Shown: piece by piece, positions 8,493 through 16,647 of the stretch
Position numbering within the stretch: position 1 is the first letter of the stretch
How the letters are laid out: every line of letters begins with the position of its first letter
Assembly: GCA_900290305.1 (NCBI GenBank)
Contig: OMOG01000026.1
Span: forward strand, 2,887 to 37,345
Length of the DNA stretch: 34,459 nucleotides
Source: Candidatus Sulfopaludibacter sp. SbA4
GTDB taxonomy: Bacteria > Acidobacteriota > Terriglobia > Bryobacterales > Bryobacteraceae
Direction of reading: 5' to 3'
The notes under the pieces: model-generated
Database searches by the model: none
Told to the model about the DNA's origin: nothing
Seen by the model: the letters and a program-made list of their open reading frames with translations, nothing else
Program-made: the position numbers and the translations under genes

Positions 8493-9107
8493 CTATTTTG
8501 CACCGGGCTGGCTGTAGCGGACGTAGCCGTGAGCCGCGGTCCGCTTGCCGCCCTGGCGGTGCGCTTCGTCGGAAAGCGCGTGCACTCCGGACGCGTCGAT
8601 CCAACGGTTGTAGAAGTTGAACAGTGCGCACACCGTGGCCGCGTAGTAGATGGCTTCATCGTCCCACCCCGCCGCGTAGAGCGGCTGCATGTCTTCGGCC
8701 GTGATGCGCGGCGAATCGCGATTGACTTTGGCGACGAAGCGGAAGAGGGCCTTGTGCCGGTCGTCGAGCGCGGAAGTCTCCAGGTCGCGGAGGACGCCCC
8801 AGACCAGCTCCTCGCTGCCCAACAGTTCCGCCGCAACTGCGGCGTGCGATTTGATTCAAAACGGGCATTCGTTTCCGTACGAAGTGTAGGCCGCGATCAG
8901 CTCCCGGATGCCGGGGCTCATGGGCGCGGGGCCGCGCAGAATCTCCTGCGTGAAGCGGGCCAGGTGCTGGGTGGCCTGCGGGCGGAAGGCGAAGAGATGC
9001 CAGATCTGCGGATATTCCGCGCCGGTGGCCTGCATCGTTTGGATGGCGTCGCGGTACGCTCCCGGCTGCGGATTCTGCTCCACGCCCGGGAGAAACATCG
9101 GGTTCAT
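8493..9107 (-). CDS. AhpD-like peroxidase-related selenoprotein (in-frame TGA as Sec84)
   Basis: A 204-residue frame from ATG 9107 (GGAGG about 10 nt upstream) to TAG at 8493-8495, interrupted only by TGA at 8856-8858 (codon 84). The residues around it read E69 ... C81-P-F-[TGA84]-I-K-S-H88. In AhpD of Mycobacterium tuberculosis the active site is Glu118, Cys130-X-X-Cys133 and His137; the spacing here is identical, with the TGA exactly in place of the second cysteine. Twelve nt after the TGA is a 6-bp GC stem with the loop AGTT (8829-8844), right for a bacterial SECIS. The protein belongs to the carboxymuconolactone-decarboxylase/AhpD fold and would reduce peroxides or another redox partner. 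It heads the operon with the TPR, cytochrome and CRTAC1 genes. The alternative is a simple nonsense mutation. Confidence 0.82.
8829..8844 (-). promoter_or_regulatory. Putative bacterial SECIS hairpin
   Basis: On the minus strand CGCCGC and GCGGCG form a 6-bp stem closing the loop AGTT. The loop G lies 19 nt after the TGA; in E. coli fdhF the SelB-contacted G and U of the apical loop lie at nearly the same distance. The hairpin is inside codons for an Ala-rich stretch (HAAVAA), so part of the pairing could arise from codon content alone. Confidence 0.6.
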
Positions 9108-9409
9108 GTCGAGGGCCCCTCCAGGTGACCGGTAGTTTACTATCGCGGGGCGGGGAGGGCAATAATAGAAAGCTATTAGCGATCTTGGGGTGACGGCGAT
9201 TGGGGGATTGATGGCTCCAACTCTTACAGCTTGGAAACGTCGGCGGACATCTTGCGGAACCTTATTTCTGCTTGTTCCCGACAGGAAAAATCGCCCCAAC
9301 CGCCCGCATCAACTATCGGTGGTAGTTGTATGTCACCAGCCGCTATGTTGCTGGATGGAGGTTTGGCGACCTCCATCCATGCCGCTATTCCGATGGACTC
9401 GCTATTCTA
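9108..9409. promoter_or_regulatory. Divergent promoter region with a perfect hairpin
   Basis: This gap must contain the promoters for the leftward AhpD-like operon and the rightward ABC transporter. No gene is supported in it. A perfect 10-bp stem (9353-9362 and 9369-9378) with a 6-nt loop TTGGCG lies 31 nt before the ATPase start; it may sit in the 5' leader of that mRNA. A weaker pairing CAACTA/TAGTTG is seen near 9308-9327. I cannot point to convincing -35/-10 elements. Confidence 0.4.
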
Positions 9410-10153
9410 ATGGAAACGATGCTGTTCGAGGTCAACGGGTTTTCCAAGCGATTCGGCTCCATCGCTGCGCTCACGGACGTAAGCTTCCACGTACGGGCGG
9501 GCGAAGTGCTCGGACTCATCGGCCCCAACGGCGCCGGTAAGTCCACGCTCTTCGAGTGCCTCGCCGGAGTCTTGCCTTCGGACGGTGGCGCCCTGCGCGC
9601 CAATGGCCGGCCAGTCGAAACGCGCGAGCGCTCCTCCCTGCTGTTCTACGTCCCCGATGCCATCGCCCCGTGGCCCGCGCAGTCCGTGCGCTGGGCGCTC
9701 GACTTCACCATCGGGTTCCTCCGCGGCCCTGCGCCTCTTGGCAAGGAAGTCCCGCTTCGCGAGGAACTGATCGACCAGCTCGATCTCCGCCAGTTGCTCG
9801 GCCAGCCCATCGGCACGCTCTCGAAAGGCCAGCGCAAACGTGTCCTCCTGGCCATCGGCCTGCTGACGCCCCAGCCGGCGCTGCTCATCGACGAACCCTT
9901 CGAAGGCCTCGACCTGCGCCAGGCGCGCGACATCGCGTCAACCTTGCGAGCGCACGCGGCACGCGGCCGGACGCTCTTCCTCTCCATTCATCAAATCAGC
10001 GACGCCGCGCGCTTCTGCGACCGCTTCGTCCTGCTCAGCAGCGGCCGCGTGTGCGGCGAAGGCACCGTTTCGGAACTCGCCGCACTGGCCGCAGCGCACC
10101 ACGGATCGCCACCCCACCAGGACCTCGAGGAGGTGTTCCTTGCCCTCACCTAG
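9410..10153 (+). CDS. ABC transporter ATP-binding protein
   Basis: 247 residues from ATG 9410 (a second ATG at 9419 is possible). Walker A GPNGAGKST is at residues 38-46, the signature LSKGQ at about 137-141, Walker B (ALLIDEP) at about 157-163, and the switch His in LSIHQ about 35 residues later. Length and motif order fit a cytoplasmic ATPase of the ABC-2/CcmA type. The permease gene begins 77 nt downstream and a secreted protein gene overlaps that permease, so the three are likely one transcript. The substrate cannot be told from the sequence. Confidence 0.92.
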   Translation: METMLFEVNGFSKRFGSIAALTDVSFHVRAGEVLGLIGPNGAGKSTLFECLAGVLPSDGGALRANGRPVETRERSSLLFYVPDAIAPWPAQSVRWALDFTIGFLRGPAPLGKEVPLREELIDQLDLRQLLGQPIGTLSKGQRKRVLLAIGLLTPQPALLIDEPFEGLDLRQARDIASTLRAHAARGRTLFLSIHQISDAARFCDRFVLLSSGRVCGEGTVSELAALAAAHHGSPPHQDLEEVFLALT

Positions 10154-10158
10154 TCTTG

Positions 10159-10195
10159 GTGGGGCGGACCCGGTCCGCGCGTCCGCCACGGACGC
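10159..10195. repeat. Degenerate copy of the GGGGCGGACC palindrome
   Basis: GGGGCGGACC is followed by CGGTCCGCG, then by GCGTCCG and CGGACGC. It is a shortened relative of the inner arms of the element at 2522-2648 and sits between the ATPase and permease genes. Confidence 0.55.
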
Positions 10196-10230
10196 TCTTC
10201 ACCCCGTTCGCCGCCGAAGGCTGGTAAGAA

Positions 10231-11577
10231 ATGCGCCATAGGTCCCCCTTCCTCTGGCTCCTCGACAAGGAATGGCGCGAGCTCCTCGTGTCCCGGGCAT
10301 GGTGGGTCTTGCTCTTCGCCATGGGACCGCTCGTGGGCGTGTCCTTCATCAGCGCCGTGCGGACCTACGCGGAAGTCAGCGGTCTGAACGGAACATCCGC
10401 CGGTGTAGGCGAGGCTCTATCGCCGCTGACCGGGGTTTGGGCTCCCACGTTCAGCGCCTGCGAGCTGGCGGCCGTCTTCCTGCTTCCCTTCGTCGCCATT
10501 CGTCTGGTGGCCGGCGATCGGCAGAGCGGCGCTCTCAAGCTCGAACTGCAGCAGGGCATGTCCCCCTTCGCCCGCATCACGGCGAAGACCCTGGTTCTCC
10601 TGGCCGGCTGGCTTGCCGCCATGCTGCCGCCCCTGAGCGCCATCCTGCTGTGGAAGAGCTACGGCGGCAGCGTCTACCCGCCGGAGTTGCTCACTCTGAC
10701 CTTCGGCCACGTGTTGAACGCGGGACTGACTATTGGACTTGCCGCCGCCATGTCCTCGTTCACCGAGCACCCCTCCACCGCCGCCATCCTCACGCTCGGC
10801 GTCACGGTCGGCACGTGGATCGTGAATTTCTTTGGCGCCATCCAGGGCGGCTGGTGGGAGCGCGCCGCCGGATATACCCCCGCCGCCATGGTGGCCGAAT
10901 TCCAACATGGCCTCCTGCGGCTCGACACCGTGCTCGTCGCGCTGGTCCTCACACTCGCGGGCCTCGGCCTGGCGGCCATCTGGATGCGCCTGGGCATCGC
11001 AGTGAATCGCCGGGCCTGCGAATCGATCGGCGTTTGCATACTCGCGGCCGGCGGTATCTTCGCGTGTACCTTCCTCACGCCTGGCGGTAGCCTGCTGAGA
11101 ACAAGCTGGGATACTTCGGAATCCCGCAGCAACTCGTTCCCCGAGGCCGACGAAGCAGCGCTCCGGCAGATCCACGCCCCCCTGCGCATCGAAGCGCACC
11201 TCGCGCCGGAGGATCCGCGTCGCCTCGATCTCGAGCATCACGCGCTTTCGAAGTTGCGGCGCATCATGCCGAAGCTTGAAGTACAGTATGTATCCGGCAC
11301 CTCGATCGGGCTTTTCGAACAGACGCGCGCCGGTTATGGCGAGATCTGGTACGACCTGGCCGGGCGGCGCACCATGAGCCGCGTGACCACTGCCGAGGGC
11401 GTTCTCGAGTCCATTTACTCGCTCGCCGGCGTCGCGCCGCCGCCGGAGAATGACGAAGCCGTCTTTCGCGGCCATCCGCTCGCCGAGCCCCCAACCGGCG
11501 CCGGCGCTATATTCTATGCTCTCTGGCCAGGCTTGGTTGTGGCCAGTGGAATCCTTGTAAGCCAGAGGTTCAAATGA
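10231..11577 (+). CDS. ABC-2 type permease fused to a GldG-like region
   Basis: 448 residues from ATG 10231. The first ~285 residues hold about six hydrophobic segments (for example WWVLLFAMGPLVGVSFI, LAAVFLLPFVAIRLVAG, VLVALVLTLAGLGLAAIW, ESIGVCILAAGGIFACTFL), as in ABC-2 permeases. Residues ~295-410 are soluble and read like the ABC_transp_aux/GldG region (SNSFPEADEAALRQIHAPLR ... LRRIMPKLEVQYV), and a last hydrophobic segment (FYALWPGLVVASGILV) anchors the C-terminus. In gliding-type GldFG systems these are two proteins; here they seem joined, with the GldG-like part short. It partners the ATPase upstream and its stop overlaps the next start as ATGA (11574-11577). Confidence 0.85.
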   Translation: MRHRSPFLWLLDKEWRELLVSRAWWVLLFAMGPLVGVSFISAVRTYAEVSGLNGTSAGVGEALSPLTGVWAPTFSACELAAVFLLPFVAIRLVAGDRQSGALKLELQQGMSPFARITAKTLVLLAGWLAAMLPPLSAILLWKSYGGSVYPPELLTLTFGHVLNAGLTIGLAAAMSSFTEHPSTAAILTLGVTVGTWIVNFFGAIQGGWWERAAGYTPAAMVAEFQHGLLRLDTVLVALVLTLAGLGLAAIWMRLGIAVNRRACESIGVCILAAGGIFACTFLTPGGSLLRTSWDTSESRSNSFPEADEAALRQIHAPLRIEAHLAPEDPRRLDLEHHALSKLRRIMPKLEVQYVSGTSIGLFEQTRAGYGEIWYDLAGRRTMSRVTTAEGVLESIYSLAGVAPPPENDEAVFRGHPLAEPPTGAGAIFYALWPGLVVASGILVSQRFK

Positions 11578-12359
11578 AGACAATCACAATTTTCTCCGCC
11601 GTTCTTCTGGCCGCCACAGTCCGTGCGGCCGATATCAAAGTCAGTCTCAATGCCGAACAGGCCGGCAAGACGCCGGCCGCCTTCGAGCCCATCGTGGGAA
11701 CCTGGGTCGTCGCGCAGGATGGCGCCGACAAAGTGATCATGATCGACGGCCGGCCGTGGGTGGCCAGCAAGGACAATCCTACGAAGTTGCTGCTCCAGAC
11801 CGCGCGCAAACTGTATGGCACGTCCAACGAGGAGCTGATGGATAACGCTAAGCAGTTCGCGTACTATCCCGTCGCGATCCTCAAGAGCGTCGACAACTTC
11901 TCGAACGGCTCCATCAGCCTGAAGTTCAAGACCATTGCCGGCGACTCCGACCGCTGTTCCGGCATTCTCTTCAACGTCAAGCCCAACGGCGACTGGCTGG
12001 CCATCCGCTACAACGACACCGAGAACAACGTCGCCCTGTGGGAGTTCCATAACGGCATCCGGCGCAACATGAAGTTCAGCGACCGGGCCAAGCCTTTCAT
12101 GCTCGACCGGGCCGCCTGGCATGAGTTGAAGATGACGGTCGAAGGAGCCGGCTTCCAGGCATGGCTCGACGGCACGCTGGCTCTCGAGTACACCCTCGGC
12201 AGCGAGCCAACGCCGGGGCGAAAAGGTCCTCCGAATCCGGACTTGCTCCCCGCCAATAACCCCGTGCTGCGCCCGCCCGTCGCCGGCAAGATCGGCCTTT
12301 GGTCCAAAACCGACAGCACCAGCTACTTCAAGGATTACGTGGTGAGCCCGCAGCCGTGA
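11574..12359 (+). CDS. Secreted protein of concanavalin-like (DUF1080/LamG) type
   Basis: 261 residues with a clean signal peptide (MKTITIFSAVLLAATVRA, cut before AD). The body has features of a jelly-roll laminin-G/DUF1080-like domain: SNGSISLKFKTIAGDSDRCSG, DWLAIRYNDTENNVALWEF, WHELKMTVEGAGFQAWLDG and a closing GKIGLWSKTDSTSYFKDYVV. Such domains bind or act on sugars, or serve as structural modules; no catalytic residues can be named. The start overlaps the permease stop, so its translation is probably coupled to the transporter, and it may be a partner or cargo of it. Confidence 0.75.
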   Translation: MKTITIFSAVLLAATVRAADIKVSLNAEQAGKTPAAFEPIVGTWVVAQDGADKVIMIDGRPWVASKDNPTKLLLQTARKLYGTSNEELMDNAKQFAYYPVAILKSVDNFSNGSISLKFKTIAGDSDRCSGILFNVKPNGDWLAIRYNDTENNVALWEFHNGIRRNMKFSDRAKPFMLDRAAWHELKMTVEGAGFQAWLDGTLALEYTLGSEPTPGRKGPPNPDLLPANNPVLRPPVAGKIGLWSKTDSTSYFKDYVVSPQP

Positions 12360-12362
12360 GCC

Positions 12363-12674
12363 GCTTGTCTCTCAGTCTTGTCAAGTCAGAGGTGGGACAC
12401 TCGTGGCGCAGGCACTTGTGCCTGCCGCGTCCCGAGTCATCGGGACGCTTCTTCTTCATCCTCGGTTGTGCGCCCCCCGCCCCCGGGATCTCAGTCGAAC
12501 CTCCGCTGCTAGAATGATGCTTGTCTCTCAGTCTTGTCAAGTCAGAGGTGGGACACTCGTGGCGCAGGCACTCGTGCCTGCCGCGTCCCGACTCATCGGG
12601 ACGCTTCTTCTTCATCCTCGGTTGTGCGTCCCCAGCCCCCAGGATCTCAACCGGACCTCCGCTGGTAGAATGAT
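12363..12674 (+). repeat. Tandem duplication, 2 x 156 bp
   Basis: Unit 1 is 12363-12518 and unit 2 is 12519-12674; both are exactly 156 bp and differ at about nine positions. Each starts GCTTGTCTCTCAGTC, contains the GTGGCGCAGGCAC palindrome and a GTCCCGA-N-TCATCGGGAC hairpin, and ends CTAGAATGAT or GGTAGAATGAT. TAGAAT resembles a -10 box, so the duplication may give two promoters in front of the NmrA-like gene; that is inference. No gene lies between 12360 and 12680. Confidence 0.9.
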
Positions 12675-12680
12675 CTTCGA

Positions 12681-13097
12681 TTGATCCGCATCCTCGTCAT
12701 CGGAGCTACCGGCAACGTCGGCCGCCAGGTTGTCTCTCAATTACCGGCCACGGGTGTCGAAGTCCGCGCGCTGGCCCGCAATCCGCACACCGCTGCCTTG
12801 CCGCCGCACGTGGATGTCGTACCGGGCGATCTCACCCTTCCCGAGACCCTTGAGGCATGCCTGGATGGCATCGATGCGGTGTTCCTGGTGTGGACCGCCC
12901 CGCCGGCCGCGGTTGCTCCCGCTTTCGAGCGGATCGTCAGCCGCACCCGGCGCATCGTATTCCTCTCGGCCCCGCACAAAACGGCACACCCCTTCTTCCA
13001 GGGCGGGCAGCCCAATCCGGTCGCGTCCCTGCACGCGGAAATCGAGCGGCTGATCGAAGCCTCGGGACTCCCGTGGACGTTCCTGCGGCCCGGAATG
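12681..13097 (+). pseudogene. NmrA-like NAD(P)-binding protein, 5' half only
   Basis: Begins with TTG at 12681 (no ATG is available in frame). The 139 intact codons give a Rossmann start (IRILVIGATGNVGRQVV, with GATGNVG), a typical NmrA/atypical-SDR middle (GDLTLPETLEACLDGIDAVF; RRIVFLSAPHKTAHPF) and stop resembling the family at FLRPGM. Normal members are about 280 residues; the second half, which holds the substrate-binding part, is missing. The frame continues to 13382 only through backwards NHL-repeat DNA and that tail is not a real domain. The protein is therefore probably non-functional. Confidence 0.8.
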
Positions 13098-13347
13098 GTT
13101 GCCGGCGCGATCCACTGCCAGAGCCGTGGAACCTTGAATCGACGCGCTGGTGGCCGGCCCTCCGTCGCCAGACGATCCATAGAACCCGTTGCCCACGACC
13201 GTGGTGATGATCCCTCCCGACACCTTGCGAACCAGGTTGCCGTCGCCGATATAAAGGTTCCCCGAGCCGTCGAGCGCCACGCTTGCGGGGCCGAACAACT
13301 GAGCGGCAGTGGCCGGGCCGCGATCCCCGGAGTAACCGTTGCTTGGC
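13098..13347 (-). pseudogene. Inverted 250-bp fragment of the NHL-repeat gene
   Basis: On the minus strand this segment codes for NHL repeats (NGYSGDRGPATAAQL ... SGNLYIGDGNLVRKVSGGI ... ALAVDRAGN), ending at codon AAC 13100-13098. If the segment is turned round, AAC is followed directly and in frame by CTC TAT ATC at 13348, giving AVDRAGN-LYIGGS, a perfect NHL consensus. This shows the segment belongs to the rightward gene and has been flipped, in the genome or in the assembly. No clear inverted repeats mark its ends. Confidence 0.85.
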
Positions 13348-16125
13348 CTCTATATCGGTGGCAGCACCGTACCAGTGCGTAAGGTATCGGGAGGCATCAT
13401 CACTACCCTGGGACCTCCGGCGGACGCTCTCGCCGTCGACAACTCTGGCAATCTCTTCATGGCTCAGGGCGGTGGCTGCCGGATTGTCGAACTCTCAGCA
13501 AGCGGTGAGCTCGCCGTGGTCGCGGGCGGTTCTTCAGGCTACTCCGGAGATGGAGGCCAGGCGACTTCCGCGTCTCTCAGCAATCCCACGGGCATAGCAG
13601 TAGATGCTGCGGGCAACCTTTACGTCAGCGACCAGGGCAATAACCGGATTCGCAAGGTATCGGGTGGCATCATCACCACCATCGCGGGGAATGGCGTCGC
13701 GGGCTTTACGGGCGACGGGGGATTTGCCATCTCCGCGAATCTAGACCACCCGTTCGGAGTGGCCGTGGATTCGGCAGGCACCCTCTATATCGCCGACGGG
13801 GTCGTCGTCGATCTAGGCACCGCCTTCATTCAGAACATCGGCAACCGCATACGCAAGGTGTCTGGCGGCATCATCGATATCGCGGCCGGCAACGGAAGAG
13901 CCATCTACTCGGGTGATGATGGGCCGGCAACCGGAGCGCAGTTGACTGCGTGGGGCGTAGCTCTGGATGCTTCGGGCAACACCTACATCACAGATTCCAG
14001 CAATCATCGAATTCGAGAGGTGTCGGGCGGAATCATCACTACCGTTGCAGGAAACGGAACGAGCGGATTTAGCGGCGATGGGTCCTCCGCCACCAGCGCG
14101 CAACTCAGTCACCCGTCCGCCGCCGGAGCGGATGCTTCCGGCAACATCTATATCGCCGACTACGGCAATGACCGGATCCGCAAGGTCTCCGGGGGCGTCA
14201 TTTCGACAGTCTTAAGTACAGGCGCTCCGCAGAACCTGGCTGTGGACGCTGCCGGAAACGTCTATTTCGTGGACGGCAACAACAACATCCTCAAGCTGTC
14301 GGGTAGTACGGTGACCACCCTTGGACACTTTGACGACTTGCCGTCGGCTAATCCGCCCTATCTACGACAGCACGTTCCCGCGGGAATCGCCGTTGATACT
14401 CTTGGGAATATCTTCGTCGCCGACGGGACGAATGGCCTGATCAGGGAGCTCTCCGGGGGCATTCTAACGACGGTTGGAAGCGCCCAGGTTGGCTATCCGG
14501 ACGGTATCGCCGTGGATGCTGCGGGCAACCTTTATATCAGCGAAGAAGCCAACATCCAAAAGGTTACTGGTAGCAGCGCCACCAACATCGCCGGAGATGG
14601 AACGGCTGGATTCGCGGGCGACGGGGGTGCAGCCATTCTGGCCGAATTTCGAAGTCCGTGGGGCGTCGCGGTCGATACGTCGGGTAATGTCTACATTGCC
14701 GACTCGGGCAACGAACGAATCCGCCGTCTGACTCCCACGTCTGAAATTGCGATTAATATTACTACGACGTTTCCCGGGTTGGCCATAACGGTCGACGGAG
14801 GCAGCTACACTGCTCCGCACCTCTTCACCTGGACTGCTGGGGAGACCCACACTATCGGAGTTTCTTCTCCTCAGCTCATTGGAAACAACTCGCGCTACAT
14901 TTTTGCCAATTGGAGTGACGGCCTCGCGGCGACCCATATTATCACCGTCGCATCGTCGGCGGCTACATACACGGCCGCCTTCAACGCCCAGTACTTGTTG
15001 GTCGCGGTCGCGCTGCCTTCCAGAAGCGGCAGCGTTATCGCAAATCCTACATCACCGGACGGGTACTATACCAGTGGCACATCGGTGCAGCTAACTGCCT
15101 CTCCCAGCGCCGGTGCTCTGTTTGCGAACTGGAGCGGAGACTTGTCCGGCACTGCCAACGCCGAACCCATCAATATGAATGCGCCTCACACGGTGACTGC
15201 CAATTTCACTTCGGTTCCAGCACAGCCGGTAGGGAGCCAACCGGCTTCAGGCGGTGGCAACACCCAGAACTTTACGTTTCAGTTCTCGCACCCGTCCGGG
15301 TGGCAGAACCTGGCAATCGTGAATGTGCTAATCAACAAGTCTCTGGACGGTCGCGGCGCATGTTACCTGGCCTACGTGGTGCCTTCAACGGCTCTGGTCC
15401 TCGTAGACGACGCTGGCGATGCGGGAGGGCCGTTCGCGGGCTCGGTGGTGTTAGGGAGTTCCAACACCCTCCAGAACGGTCAGTGCACGGTGAGCCTGGT
15501 GTCCGCAACCGGCAACGGGACGACGCTGACCCTGGGGCTGAACGTTACCTTCAAAGCGGTTTTCGGGGGAAACAAGGTCATATACCTCGCAGCGACGGAC
15601 GAAGCACAGAACAACTCCAACTGGCAGGCGCTCGGTGTTTGGCAGGTCCCGTTCGCTTCCTCGGGGCCGATCGCTGTGGGCGCGCCGGTCCCTGCTCGCA
15701 CGGCCGGACCTTCGGGTACACCGCAAACGCTTGCTCTCACCCTGACCGATAGCAAAGGTGTGGGCGACATCGGAATCGTGAACGTGTTGATCAATAGTGC
15801 TATCGACGGGCGGCAGGCCTGCTATCTGGCTTATGTCGCCGCGAGTAATACGCTGTTCCTTGTGGACGACGCCGGCGATGCCGGAGGACCGTTTGCCGGG
15901 GGCATCGTGCTGAATGGCGGGGGCGGCACCATCCAGAACAGCCAATGCGCAGTGAGCGGCGTTGGGTCGTCGGCACTATCCGCTGGCAATTCGCTGACCC
16001 TCACGCTGAGCGTAACATTCAGGGGGAGTTTCACCGGACACTGGATCTTGTACGTGGCTGGGCGGGATGTCGTGGGAGCCAACAACACGGACTGGCAGGC
16101 AATGGGGACCTGGACAGTTCAGTGA
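13339..16125 (+). CDS. Secreted NHL-repeat protein with two C-terminal modules (5' truncated)
   Basis: The frame is open from TTG 13339, but genuine NHL sequence starts at 13348; the true start, signal peptide and earlier repeats are lost or inverted. About 465 residues of NHL repeats (AVDAAGNLYVSDQGNNRIRK-type units followed by VSGGIITTIAGNG) should fold as one or two beta-propellers. Next come two InlB B-repeat-like parts (FANWSDG, FANWSGD; residues ~468-630). The end holds two copies of a ~130-residue module with NVLIN...DGR.ACYLAY, LVDDAGDAGGPF and a second Cys in NGQC/NSQC, closing in WQAMGTW. The same module ends the giant protein at 19880-25657. Probably a cell-surface protein. Confidence 0.8.
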   Translation: MLGLYIGGSTVPVRKVSGGIITTLGPPADALAVDNSGNLFMAQGGGCRIVELSASGELAVVAGGSSGYSGDGGQATSASLSNPTGIAVDAAGNLYVSDQGNNRIRKVSGGIITTIAGNGVAGFTGDGGFAISANLDHPFGVAVDSAGTLYIADGVVVDLGTAFIQNIGNRIRKVSGGIIDIAAGNGRAIYSGDDGPATGAQLTAWGVALDASGNTYITDSSNHRIREVSGGIITTVAGNGTSGFSGDGSSATSAQLSHPSAAGADASGNIYIADYGNDRIRKVSGGVISTVLSTGAPQNLAVDAAGNVYFVDGNNNILKLSGSTVTTLGHFDDLPSANPPYLRQHVPAGIAVDTLGNIFVADGTNGLIRELSGGILTTVGSAQVGYPDGIAVDAAGNLYISEEANIQKVTGSSATNIAGDGTAGFAGDGGAAILAEFRSPWGVAVDTSGNVYIADSGNERIRRLTPTSEIAINITTTFPGLAITVDGGSYTAPHLFTWTAGETHTIGVSSPQLIGNNSRYIFANWSDGLAATHIITVASSAATYTAAFNAQYLLVAVALPSRSGSVIANPTSPDGYYTSGTSVQLTASPSAGALFANWSGDLSGTANAEPINMNAPHTVTANFTSVPAQPVGSQPASGGGNTQNFTFQFSHPSGWQNLAIVNVLINKSLDGRGACYLAYVVPSTALVLVDDAGDAGGPFAGSVVLGSSNTLQNGQCTVSLVSATGNGTTLTLGLNVTFKAVFGGNKVIYLAATDEAQNNSNWQALGVWQVPFASSGPIAVGAPVPARTAGPSGTPQTLALTLTDSKGVGDIGIVNVLINSAIDGRQACYLAYVAASNTLFLVDDAGDAGGPFAGGIVLNGGGGTIQNSQCAVSGVGSSALSAGNSLTLTLSVTFRGSFTGHWILYVAGRDVVGANNTDWQAMGTWTVQ

Positions 16126-16647
16126 CCGCAAATTACTGTAAGTGCTCCACATGAACGCGCGGAATTCCTTCGGATTCTCGTCACTTCTGGCCCCGCTGTC
16201 TCTCGTCCCCTTGTGAATGAAGGACACGACCGGTTCCGACGGCCACTTAGATCGTCCACCTCAGATCCGAATCCACGGCTCTGGTCGAGGGAACGCAAAG
16301 GCGCCACGCTGCATTCGCAACGTCGCGGTTGGGCGACCGATCACGCCGCGGAATTTCGGGCGCAGGCCTTGGGTGGGGCCGGCGCTTTCGCCGGCCAACT
16401 CGCAAACCCCGCTCCATCAATAATTTCCGGCCCCTCGCCGCCCCATCCACCCACCCGCCCGTCCCCGCCACTTTTGGACAGTCACCGATTTTCCAACTAT
16501 TTTTTCGGCTCTGTCTTACGCCTTGATTCGCCCTGATTCCAAACCACTTACAAACCAAATAGCTCCGCTCCACCACCCCCGTTTTTCCCTTCATCGCCAT
16601 GTTTGCATGTTAGATTGAAATCGAGAAGAGGATTAGCGCTCGATCAT

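Noticed and set aside
8493-9299. Two separate genes, or a plain nonsense pseudogene, on the minus strand
   Set aside because: The two halves are one AhpD-like protein in the same frame, with TGA on the catalytic cysteine codon and a SECIS-like hairpin after it; Sec fits better, although a nonsense mutation is not excluded.
12363-12674. Tandem repeat as insertion-sequence ends or att site
   Set aside because: Units are adjacent with no element between them and no integrase or transposase nearby.
13097-13382. Extension of the NmrA-like protein to 233 residues
   Set aside because: The extra residues are translated from the antisense strand of NHL repeats and show no NmrA similarity.
16213-16600. 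Small frames on both strands in the intergenic region
   Set aside because: No ribosome site, no family resemblance and unusual composition; they overlap palindromes.
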